Shown in pieces: positions 1 to 5,409 of a stretch of DNA of 5,409 bases (position 1 is its first letter; every line of letters starts with the position of its first letter). The translations under genes were made by a program, and so were the position numbers. This stretch comes from Chitinophagaceae bacterium UBA4412. Lineage in GTDB: Bacteria; Bacteroidota; Bacteroidia; Chitinophagales; Chitinophagaceae. The stretch spans positions 1 to 5,409 of the forward strand of contig DGQO01000073.1 in the NCBI GenBank assembly GCA_002400445.1. Direction: 5' to 3'. Below the pieces are notes generated by a model that made no database searches, had not been told where the DNA came from, and worked only from the letters and a program-made list of their open reading frames with translations.

Positions 1-95
1 TTATCATACCTTCCTGAAGTTCATCTAACAGATAGGATAAAAGAATGCCCGGATTGTTGCATCTTTAATACTTTAAACCCACGGCATAAAGCACC
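1..95. other. Upstream flank; possible 3' end of a preceding gene
   Basis: This short stretch lies before the GH18 gene. Frame 1 on the + strand is open from the window edge to a TGA at 97-99, giving about 32 residues that include ECPDCC. That stop would overlap the GH18 start as ATGA, an arrangement typical of translationally coupled genes. Thirty-two open codons can easily arise by chance, so this is only a possible partial CDS. I looked for the Bacteroidota promoter pattern (TTTG near -33 and TAnnTTTG near -7) and found no good match. Confidence 0.25.
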
Positions 96-1079
96 ATGAA
101 ATTCAAATTACATTTGCTGCAGTCTTTTATATTATGTTCAAGCCTCGTGTTTGCGCAGCCTGCTACACTGCCCGCCCAATTTAAGGTTGTAGGGTATTAT
201 TTCCTCATGAAGGCCCAGCAGCAGCCTTCCTCCCCGGATTCAGGTTTTAATTTCCTGGACAAGATCACTCACTTAAACATTGCTTTCATAAATCCTGATA
301 CTGCCGGAAATTTTGCTGATACTATTCCTCTCCAGCTCCTAATTCAAAAGGCGCATGAAAAAAATGTAAAAGTATTAGCTTCTATTGGCGGCGGTGGTTC
401 ACATGCTTATTATGCCAATCTTTTGACTAAAAAAAATCGCCCTGCTTTTATGGCAAATCTTTTATCTATGCGAAAATTTTACAATTTTGATGGCATTGAT
501 GTAGATCTTGAGGGCAGCGATATCGATGCAAACTATGAAAAATTTGTTGTGGACCTTGCGGCTGCCCTGCGCAAAGAGGGCAAGTTGATTACTGCGGCTA
601 TTGGAACAGCGTATAAAGATCAACTTACGGATAAGGCCCTGCAACAATACGATTTTGTAAATATCATGTCTTACGATCGCACAGGGCCATGGCGTCCTTC
701 AGAGCCCGGCGAGCATTCTCCTTATAGCATGGCAGTAAATGATTTAAATTATTGGCACAAAGAAAGAAATATTCCTAAAAACAAAATGGTGTTAGGTCTC
801 CCGTTTTATGGGTATGGCTTTAGTGCTGAAGGCGGTTCTGTAATAAGCATGAATTACAATGATATCTCCATGCAAGCGCCAGATAAATCATCAGATGTAA
901 TAGTCTTACCAGGAAACATCATTATGTATTTTAATAACCTGCTTACCATTCAAAACAAAACAATACTGGCGCTGGAAAAAGCAGGAGGTGTAATGATCTG
1001 GCATTTAACAGCCGATGCAGTGGGCGACCGATCACTGCTAAATATCATAGACATTGCTATACACGCCCCATCAAATTAA
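96..1079 (+). CDS. Secreted glycoside hydrolase family 18 (chitinase or endo-beta-N-acetylglucosaminidase-like)
   Basis: The 327-residue protein is predicted to hydrolyse beta-1,4 links next to N-acetylglucosamine by the substrate-assisted GH18 mechanism. Residues 1-20 form a type I signal peptide: basic start, hydrophobic core, likely cleavage at VFA|QP. No lipobox cysteine is present, so it is probably periplasmic or secreted. The TIM-barrel landmarks occur in order: VVGYY (31-35), HLNIAF (59-64), the SIGG motif (96-99), the catalytic DGIDVDLE (132-139) with Glu139 as general acid, NIMSYD (189-194) with the conserved Tyr193, GLPFYGYGF (234-242), and the last-strand Trp in GGVMIWHL (297-304). 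All key residues are intact and the length suits one catalytic domain; I see no carbohydrate-binding module or sorting tail. Motifs alone do not separate chitinase from endoglycosidase activity. There is no clear Shine-Dalgarno sequence, which is normal in this phylum. The start is chosen because it places the signal peptide correctly. Confidence 0.93.
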   Translation: MKFKLHLLQSFILCSSLVFAQPATLPAQFKVVGYYFLMKAQQQPSSPDSGFNFLDKITHLNIAFINPDTAGNFADTIPLQLLIQKAHEKNVKVLASIGGGGSHAYYANLLTKKNRPAFMANLLSMRKFYNFDGIDVDLEGSDIDANYEKFVVDLAAALRKEGKLITAAIGTAYKDQLTDKALQQYDFVNIMSYDRTGPWRPSEPGEHSPYSMAVNDLNYWHKERNIPKNKMVLGLPFYGYGFSAEGGSVISMNYNDISMQAPDKSSDVIVLPGNIIMYFNNLLTIQNKTILALEKAGGVMIWHLTADAVGDRSLLNIIDIAIHAPSN

Positions 1080-1206
1080 ATTACAAGACATATTTGATGG
1101 TTGACACCTGCCCAATGGCTAAGGACAATCAACCATTACAAAACAAAACCCTGCTGTCTTATATGAATTTCCTGAAAGGATATCTGAGTCGTGCCAATTT
1201 TATAAG
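1080..1206. other. GH18 to sigma-factor intergenic region
   Basis: This 127-base gap holds an imperfect hairpin (1097-1136) and a 15-codon possible leader ORF (1163-1210), each described separately. TATTTG at 1091-1096, read as CATATTTG, is one base off the -7 consensus TAnnTTTG, but it has no convincing partner at -33. Whether GH18 and the sigma gene share a transcript cannot be settled from the sequence. Confidence 0.5.
1097..1136 (+). terminator. Imperfect hairpin downstream of GH18, possible terminator or leader structure
   Basis: Arms ATGGTTGA (1097-1104) and TCAACCAT (1129-1136) are perfectly complementary over 8 bp. Inside them, CCT (1107-1109) pairs with AGG (1122-1124) and GCC (1110-1112) with GGC (1117-1119), closing a CAAT tetraloop. 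The result is a long stem with an internal loop and a 2-base bulge. It begins 18 bases after the GH18 stop, a sensible place for a terminator. However, the + strand continues as TACAAAACAAAACC with no U-tract, so a classical intrinsic terminator is not supported. It could be an mRNA-end stabiliser or part of the sigma-gene leader. Confidence 0.4.
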
Positions 1207-1210
1207 ATGA
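1163..1210 (+). CDS. Possible 15-codon leader peptide overlapping the sigma-factor start
   Basis: An ATG at 1163 opens a frame encoding MNFLKGYLSRANFIR. Its TGA (1208-1210) overlaps the sigma-factor ATG (1207-1209) as ATGA. Such an overlap could couple translation of the sigma gene to a leader ORF. No Shine-Dalgarno sequence precedes it and the peptide resembles nothing I know. An ORF this short with a stop here can occur by chance, so the call is speculative. Confidence 0.15.
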   Translation: MNFLKGYLSRANFIR

Positions 1211-1779
1211 AACAGGCACCAGATGAAATAACATTGTGGAATGGACTGCGAGCCGGAAACGAAGCGGCCATGGAGGCACTCTACCTCCTTTGTTATGCAT
1301 TCCTGTTGCGCTATGGTATGCAAATAACCCATGATGCCGCCCTCTCCAAAGATTATATTAACCGGGTATTTGCAACGCTCTGGCAGAAAAGAGTGATCCT
1401 TCCTGAAGTTACCAGTCCTAAAGCATACGTGCTGGTTTGCTTTAAAAATTTACTTCACTTTAGAAAAGAAAACAAGGCAACCCAAATGCTTTTTTTTCCA
1501 GGAGACGATTCCTTTTTAAATAAGGAACAGGATAAATGGTCGGTGGAAGAAACCCGGATTGAACTGGAAGACCAGGAAAACAAAAAAGCTAGCATTGAAC
1601 GAGCACTTATTACCCTGCCAGCCCGGCAAAAGGAACTCATCATTGCCCGCTTCATCCTGGAAAAATCTTACGAAGAAATTGCACAAGAGTTCCAAATTTC
1701 TATTCGTACGGTGTACAACAGCATTTACGAAGGTCTCAAAACCTTGCGCAGTAAATTTGATAGAAACGATTTCCAATAG
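1207..1779 (+). CDS. ECF (extracytoplasmic function) RNA polymerase sigma factor, FecI-like
   Basis: This 190-residue cytoplasmic protein would direct RNA polymerase to promoters of the adjacent receptor operon when freed from the FecR protein encoded next. Sigma region 2 covers about residues 10-90, with LWNGLRAGNEAAMEALY at its start and the core-binding helix around DYINRVFATLWQKR (49-62). A charged linker follows (about 98-127). Sigma region 4 covers about 128-184: LPARQKELI (137-145), then the helix-turn-helix around YEEIAQEFQISIRTVYNSIYEGLKTL (155-180). The length matches ECF factors of this phylum. The usual Gln-acidic pair of region 2.2 (often IQ-D/E) reads Asn-Arg at 52-53. The start is the first in-frame ATG that gives a complete region 2. 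A run of eight T bases (1490-1497) lies in the linker. The sigma/FecR/SusC order strongly supports the call; the exact regulon is unknown. Confidence 0.92.
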   Translation: MKQAPDEITLWNGLRAGNEAAMEALYLLCYAFLLRYGMQITHDAALSKDYINRVFATLWQKRVILPEVTSPKAYVLVCFKNLLHFRKENKATQMLFFPGDDSFLNKEQDKWSVEETRIELEDQENKKASIERALITLPARQKELIIARFILEKSYEEIAQEFQISIRTVYNSIYEGLKTLRSKFDRNDFQ

Positions 1780-1797
1780 CAAACCTGGCCGCAATAC

Positions 1798-1820
1798 TTG
1801 CAAGGCACTCAGCCTTGCAA
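1798..1820. repeat. Perfect 9-bp inverted repeat (hairpin) after the sigma gene
   Basis: TTGCAAGGC (1798-1806) and GCCTTGCAA (1812-1820) are exact reverse complements around a 5-base ACTCA loop, so the transcript would form a stable short hairpin. It starts 19 bases after the sigma stop. The following bases are AAAATAATTTT, so the T bases begin 7 positions after the stem. That makes it a poor intrinsic terminator, but an attenuator, an mRNA processing or stability element, or a protein-binding site is possible. Confidence 0.6.
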
Positions 1821-1827
1821 AAATAAT

Positions 1828-1850
1828 TTTACCTGTTCCGGTAAATTTAC
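1828..1850. repeat. Inverted repeat TTTACC/GGTAAA merging into palindrome GTAAATTTAC
   Basis: TTTACC (1828-1833) and GGTAAA (1840-1845) form a 6-bp inverted repeat with a 6-base loop. The right arm overlaps a perfect 10-bp palindrome, GTAAATTTAC (1841-1850). Overlapping symmetry just before the FecR gene could be an operator for a dimeric regulator or an alternative RNA fold. In AT-rich intergenic DNA, a palindrome of this size may also be chance. Confidence 0.4.
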
Positions 1851-1874
1851 ATCCGGGAGGGTATCTATATAGTA

Positions 1875-2906
1875 ATGATAAACTATTTAGACTACAGCCC
1901 TGAAGACTTCCTGGCGGATGAAAGCTTTACAAACTACCTGCTGAACAAAGAAACCTTAGAAATCGCATTCTGGCAAAACTGGATTGAACAACACCCCCAT
2001 TGCACGGCAGTGAATGAGGCTATTTCCCTATTTTTTGTTTTGAAAGAGGCCAGTGCCCAAGCGGTTAAACAAGATGCAAGTGCTAATTATGCAAAACTTG
2101 CAAGCATGTTGTCTGCAACCGATATATCCGGAGAGCAACTTTTCAGTTCGCCCAGCCCTGCAAGCAAACTCACGATCAGTTTCAAACGCCGGCTTTGGTT
2201 TGCAACATCTGCGGCAGCAGCGCTTATCCTTGGCCTTGGTGCCTGGTGGTATGCACAGACACTTACCTACAACACTGCACATTTTTCTACGATAGCTCAA
2301 ACTGCCGCAGAAGCCAAAACCGTGCGCCTGCCAGACGGGAGCGTGGTGCAGTTAAACAGCAATTCCAGCATTTCCCTGGCAGACGGCTATAACGATAAAA
2401 AACGTGAAATTAAATTAGAAGGTGCTGCTTTCTTCAAAGTGGCTAAAGATGCTTCCCGGCCATTTACCGTCATCAGCGGCAGCATTCGTACGACTGCGCT
2501 CGGTACTGCTTTCTATGTATATAATCTCCGTAAAGATTATACGTCCGTATCCTTGCTGGAAGGGCGGGTACGGGTAAAAGGAAATCAAAACTCGCTCGAA
2601 TTGGAGCCTGGCGAAAAGATGCTGTTTATTGACAATAAACCCATTACCAAAAGCAGGTTTAATACACAGCAATTAGAAGATTTTGTGAAAGGCAAAATTT
2701 CCTTCAACGATGCTTCTTTAACACAAATTAAAAACGTGCTCGAAGAATACTTTAATGTGACTGTGGAAATTAAAGGTGCAGCTCCGGCCATCAACTTCAC
2801 CGGCAAGTTTGATGCTAGCGACATCAGTGCGATTCTAAAAGCGCTCGAATTTTCTTATAACATCCATTACAATATACAAGCACAAAAAGTCACATTGTTT
2901 TTTTAA
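1875..2906 (+). CDS. FecR-type transmembrane anti-sigma factor with DUF4974-like C-terminal domain
   Basis: This 343-residue inner-membrane protein is predicted to hold the upstream sigma factor inactive through its cytoplasmic N-terminus and to receive a signal from the outer-membrane receptor through its periplasmic part. Residues 1-105 are cytoplasmic. A basic KRR (104-106) precedes one membrane helix at about 107-127, giving N-in/C-out topology. The FecR domain spans about 146-235, with TVRLPDGSVVQLNSNSSI (149-166), EGAAFFKVAKD (182-192), ALGTAFYVY (208-216) and LLEGRVRV (227-234). The C-terminal region (about 265-343; FVKGKISFNDASLTQIKNVLEEYFNVTVEI, 270-299) fits DUF4974, which resembles the STN fold. 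Gly210-Thr211 is the family GT pair; some Pseudomonas relatives self-cleave at a Gly-Thr bond, and whether this one does is unknown. An in-frame TAA at 1842 and no upstream ATG fix the start. The gene ends LFF-TAA within a T7 run, 17 bases before the receptor gene, implying cotranscription. Confidence 0.93.
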   Translation: MINYLDYSPEDFLADESFTNYLLNKETLEIAFWQNWIEQHPHCTAVNEAISLFFVLKEASAQAVKQDASANYAKLASMLSATDISGEQLFSSPSPASKLTISFKRRLWFATSAAAALILGLGAWWYAQTLTYNTAHFSTIAQTAAEAKTVRLPDGSVVQLNSNSSISLADGYNDKKREIKLEGAAFFKVAKDASRPFTVISGSIRTTALGTAFYVYNLRKDYTSVSLLEGRVRVKGNQNSLELEPGEKMLFIDNKPITKSRFNTQQLEDFVKGKISFNDASLTQIKNVLEEYFNVTVEIKGAAPAINFTGKFDASDISAILKALEFSYNIHYNIQAQKVTLFF

Positions 2907-2923
2907 CTACTTAAAACCTGCTT

Positions 2924-5377
2924 ATGAGAAAGCAAATTTCAAAAGTGCAAAAAATGCCACCCGGCATTTTCCGCTGTTCCAGATTTTTATTGCTATTGTT
3001 CGTATTCCTGGGCAATGCAACCATGGCGCAAAACACCATAACTTTTCCGGCAGAATTGTCTGCAACTCCTTTACAGCTTGTTTTTGAACAGGTGACAAAA
3101 TCAGCCGCTGTAAATTTTGCATACGATTCCAAACAAATTAACCTTTCACAAAAAGTATCCGTTGCTAAGGGTAAGTACAGCCTCAAACAATTGATGGACA
3201 ATTTAAGTGCCCAGGCTAACCTAACCTACCAGGTAAGCGGAAATACTGTAAATATAAGGCCTAAAAATAACGGCAGTATTGCTACTATTAGCGGGCGGGT
3301 ACTTAACCAGGAAGGAGAAGGAATTGCCGGAGCCACTATACAAAACCTGGCAAATAATCGTTCGGTGTTGTCTTCTTCTACAGGGAGTTTCAGCATTGAA
3401 GGAAACCTCACCGACCAATTGCGCATTACGCATGTGGGCTATGCAGCCGTTACGGTAAAAGCAGATGCCTTTTCCGGGAATAGTTTTTTACTTGCAAAAA
3501 CGAGTGAAAACCTTTCGGAAGTAGTCGTTACTTCGCTGGGTATTCGTCGGGAAAAAAGAGCACTGAGTTATGCAGTGGGCAGCATCAGCGGCGATGAAAT
3601 TGATGACGCCAGGGAACCCAACCTCATCAATTCCCTGGAAGGTAAAGTACCCGGCCTTATTATCAGCAACACGGCGGGTGGGCCTTTTGGATCTTCAAAA
3701 GTTTTGATCAGGGGAAACACTGATATCACTGGTAGCAACCAACCCCTTTATGTTGTGGATGGAGTGCCCATTGACAATTCCAATTACGGCATTACGGGAA
3801 ATGATAAGTATGCAGCAGGTTCTGATCTTGGCGATGCCATCTCCGGCATAAACCCGGATGATATTGCCTCTATATCAGTACTCCGTGGCCCTGCCGCTTC
3901 GGCCCTGTATGGCAGCCGTGCCGGCCATGGCGTAATTTTAATTACAACTAAAAAAGGTTCTGCAGGTAAGGGTGGTCTTGGCGTTGAAATAAATTCCTCT
4001 GCGTCTATGGAAAACCTGCTCACCCGCTATAGTAACTATCAATACGAATACGGACAAGGTTCTGGCGGTACCGTGCCAAGAGACCAGGCCATTGCGAGAG
4101 CTACTTTATTTTCCAATTTTGGAGCAAGGCTCGATCCTAACTTGATGATTCCATCTTATGCAGGCGGGAACACGAGTTACGGATTGGTAAAAAATAATAT
4201 AGAGAACTTTTTCAGAATAGGCACTTCACTTATTAATAATGTGGCCATCACGGGCGGCAATGATAAAACGATATTTCGCTTTTCGTACAACAACTTGCAC
4301 TACAGCGATATTGTACCTAAAACCTATATGGATCGCAATTCTTTTACCCTGAGAGCGTCTACTAAACTCAGCAGCAAATTGGCTGTTGATGTGCATGGAT
4401 CTTACATGAACGAGTTTGTAAACAATCGCCCCGCCCTGGCGGATGATCCGGCCAATATCGGTTTCAACTTTGTAGGCCTGGCCAATAATATAGATCAGCA
4501 GGTTTTTGAAAAAGGCTACCAGGATCCATTTGGAAACTACATTGAATGGGGCGGTGGACAGTACCACTTAAATCCATATTGGGTAATTAACCGTATGAGC
4601 AACAAAAGCAATAAAGACCGGGTGATGGGTGGCTTGCAACTTAACTACGAACCGCTTCAATGGCTTTCTGCACAAGCACGCCTTAACACAGATTTCACTT
4701 TCCTCGATTATAAAAAGTTCAGTCCACGTACAACACCGGGCTCAGAAACCGGAGTACTCGAAGGCAGAAACAGCAAGTACCGCACAACTAATGCAGATGT
4801 GTTGCTTACAGCCAAAAAACAATTAACTAAAGATTTTTATGGCAGCGTTAGCCTGGGTGGAAGTGTGTTGTATAGCAATAGCCCGAGCACTTATAAACGG
4901 GGAGAAGATATGCTGCTCACCGATGCTGTTTCGTTCAACAGTTTTAAAAAACTAAGCATACAGGAATCTGCTTATGAAAAGCAAATCAATTCATTTTATG
5001 GAACAGTATCTACTGGTTTTAAAAACTTCCTTTACGTAGATGCAACCTTAAGAAGAGATGCTTCTTCTACCCTTCCGGTAAAAAACAACTCATACTTATA
5101 TCCTTCACTCGGTGCAAGTTTTATTGCAACTGATGCGTTAAACATTAAGAGCAATATACTTTCTTACTTAAAAGTGAGGGGTTCTGCAGCAGAAGTAGGT
5201 AATGACACAGATCCTTATCAGCTCCTGCTTAATTATTCTCTGGAAGCATTCCAACCTTCTGATGCTTCTATTGGTGGGATAACCAATACCATCATACCTA
5301 ACCCAGACCTTAAACCTACCCGTACGAAGTATCCCACCGGCCAACTACACCTTGCCGACGTTAGCAATAGCATTTAA
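2924..5377 (+). CDS. SusC/RagA-type TonB-dependent outer-membrane receptor with STN domain, C-terminally truncated
   Basis: The product is an outer-membrane transporter that would import a ligand using TonB energy and signal to FecR. A signal peptide covers 1-35 (basic start, FLLLLFVFLGNATMA|QN). An STN signalling domain lies at about 38-112, followed by a carboxypeptidase-regulatory-like beta-sandwich (about 119-190; SGRVLNQEGEGIAGATI, GYAAVTV) typical of SusC proteins. A TonB-box-like segment, LSEVVVTSLGI, is at 197-207. The plug follows (about 212-345) with PLYVVDGVPIDN (274-285) and SVLRGPAASALYGSRAGHGVILITTKKG (318-345). Beta-barrel strands run from about 350 to the conserved NPDLKPTRTK (793-802). 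Residues 803-817 are then unrelated and the frame stops. At 817 aa it is about 200 or more residues shorter than usual, so several barrel strands are missing and the barrel probably cannot close. An alternative start is Met11 (2954), which also keeps the signal peptide. Presence of STN points to sigma/anti-sigma signalling. No SusD gene follows within the window. Confidence 0.9.
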   Translation: MRKQISKVQKMPPGIFRCSRFLLLLFVFLGNATMAQNTITFPAELSATPLQLVFEQVTKSAAVNFAYDSKQINLSQKVSVAKGKYSLKQLMDNLSAQANLTYQVSGNTVNIRPKNNGSIATISGRVLNQEGEGIAGATIQNLANNRSVLSSSTGSFSIEGNLTDQLRITHVGYAAVTVKADAFSGNSFLLAKTSENLSEVVVTSLGIRREKRALSYAVGSISGDEIDDAREPNLINSLEGKVPGLIISNTAGGPFGSSKVLIRGNTDITGSNQPLYVVDGVPIDNSNYGITGNDKYAAGSDLGDAISGINPDDIASISVLRGPAASALYGSRAGHGVILITTKKGSAGKGGLGVEINSSASMENLLTRYSNYQYEYGQGSGGTVPRDQAIARATLFSNFGARLDPNLMIPSYAGGNTSYGLVKNNIENFFRIGTSLINNVAITGGNDKTIFRFSYNNLHYSDIVPKTYMDRNSFTLRASTKLSSKLAVDVHGSYMNEFVNNRPALADDPANIGFNFVGLANNIDQQVFEKGYQDPFGNYIEWGGGQYHLNPYWVINRMSNKSNKDRVMGGLQLNYEPLQWLSAQARLNTDFTFLDYKKFSPRTTPGSETGVLEGRNSKYRTTNADVLLTAKKQLTKDFYGSVSLGGSVLYSNSPSTYKRGEDMLLTDAVSFNSFKKLSIQESAYEKQINSFYGTVSTGFKNFLYVDATLRRDASSTLPVKNNSYLYPSLGASFIATDALNIKSNILSYLKVRGSAAEVGNDTDPYQLLLNYSLEAFQPSDASIGGITNTIIPNPDLKPTRTKYPTGQLHLADVSNSI

Positions 5378-5396
5378 TTTTACCCGTTGTTGTTGA
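5331..5396 (+). pseudogene. Possible out-of-frame remnant of a SusC C-terminal strand
   Basis: One base out of frame with the receptor, 5331-5396 encodes IPPANYTLPTLAIAFNF followed by TRCC and TGA (5394-5396). SusC proteins often end with a pattern like PPxRTYTLGLNxxF: a Pro pair, alternating hydrophobic residues and a terminal Phe. The match is by eye only and the extra TRCC tail is unusual. If real, it means the gene lost its middle-to-late barrel region and joined its own C-terminus, or that of a paralogue, out of frame. Confidence 0.3.
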
Positions 5397-5406
5397 TTGT
5401 AAAATT
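5376..5406. repeat. 8-bp inverted repeat at the receptor stop codon
   Basis: AATTTTAC (5376-5383) and GTAAAATT (5399-5406) are exact reverse complements around a 15-base loop containing GTTGTTGTTG (5386-5395). The left arm begins in the receptor stop codon. The stem is AT-rich and weak and the window ends three bases later, so a terminator role cannot be judged. Confidence 0.35.
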
Positions 5407-5409
5407 CTG

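Larger units (their letters stand above)
1780..1874. other. Sigma to FecR intergenic region with clustered inverted repeats
   Basis: These 95 bases separate the sigma and anti-sigma genes and contain three symmetric elements between 1798 and 1850, listed separately. GGGAGGG (1855-1861) lies 13 bases before the FecR ATG. It looks like a Shine-Dalgarno sequence but is further away than ideal, and such sites are weakly used in Bacteroidota. No other ORF here looks real. Confidence 0.6.

Noticed and set aside
1..50. - strand frame reading GILLSYLLDELQEGMI toward the left edge
   Set aside because: It looks protein-like, but no usable start codon lies upstream of it after an in-frame stop. The only ATG is one base from an AGGAAGG sequence, too close for initiation.
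9..1410. 13-base direct repeat CCTTCCTGAAGTT at 9-21 and 1398-1410
   Set aside because: One exact 13-mer pair in a 5.4-kb window is not far from chance expectation, and the flanks show no further similarity or mobile-element ends.
1559..1903. 114-aa + strand frame overlapping the sigma-factor 3' end and the FecR start
   Set aside because: It overlaps the conserved sigma region 4 in another frame and its protein has no domain-like features. The sigma and FecR frames are clearly the coding ones.
2898..2904. T7 run at the FecR stop codon as a possible frameshift fusion to the receptor
   Set aside because: Neither a one-base loss nor a one-base gain links FecR to the receptor frame: a gain meets a stop within a few codons and a loss enters the wrong frame.
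4226..4567. 113-aa open frame on the - strand within the receptor gene
   Set aside because: It lies wholly antisense to well-recognised SusC coding sequence and has no family-like motifs, so it is a shadow frame.
5376..5409. Integron attC-like or recombinase attachment site at the window end
   Set aside because: The inverted repeat is AT-rich, lacks recognisable core sites, and no integrase or recombinase gene is present in the window.
1..5409. CRISPR arrays, tRNA or rRNA genes, transposases, toxin-antitoxin or defence genes
   Set aside because: Reading both strands gave no repeat-spacer pattern, no cloverleaf or rRNA signature, and no such protein families.

Overview
The window looks like chromosomal DNA from a Bacteroidota member, most like the Chitinophagaceae/Sphingobacteriia side of the phylum. 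This is inferred from gene content and protein style: an ECF sigma factor, a FecR anti-sigma factor with a DUF4974-like tail, and a SusC-type TonB-dependent receptor with an N-terminal STN domain. The DNA is moderately AT-rich and Shine-Dalgarno sequences are mostly absent, which also fits. No taxon can be fixed without a search.

Layout, all on the + strand: (1) 1-95, short upstream DNA with no clear promoter and a possible 3' end of another gene. (2) 96-1079, a secreted family-18 glycoside hydrolase with an intact DGxDxDxE catalytic motif. (3) 1080-1206, a 127-base gap holding a long imperfect hairpin and a possible 15-codon leader ORF that overlaps the next start. (4) 1207-1779, an ECF sigma factor. 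(5) 1780-1874, a 95-base gap with a perfect 9-bp hairpin, a second 6-bp inverted repeat and a 10-bp palindrome. (6) 1875-2906, the FecR-type transmembrane anti-sigma factor. (7) 2924-5377, a SusC-like receptor that starts 17 bases after FecR and ends too early. (8) 5378-5409, a short AT-rich tail with an inverted repeat.

Genes 4, 5 and 6 of this list form a standard cell-surface signalling unit. The STN domain of the outer-membrane receptor would report ligand binding to the periplasmic part of FecR, which would release the sigma factor to transcribe the transport operon. The adjacent GH18 enzyme suggests the ligand is a GlcNAc-containing glycan such as chitin or an N-glycan, but this rests on neighbourhood alone. 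No SusD gene is in the window.

The most notable point is the receptor's 3' end. The protein is normal through the conserved NPDLKPTRTK segment, then has 15 unrelated residues and a stop at 817 aa, where the family usually runs to about 1000 aa or more. The +1 frame just after the break encodes IPPANYTLPTLAIAFNF, which resembles the last beta-strand of a SusC protein. This suggests an internal deletion plus frameshift, or a mis-assembled junction. I saw no tRNA, rRNA, CRISPR array, transposase, recombinase or prophage gene. I also saw no convincing new system beyond these points.
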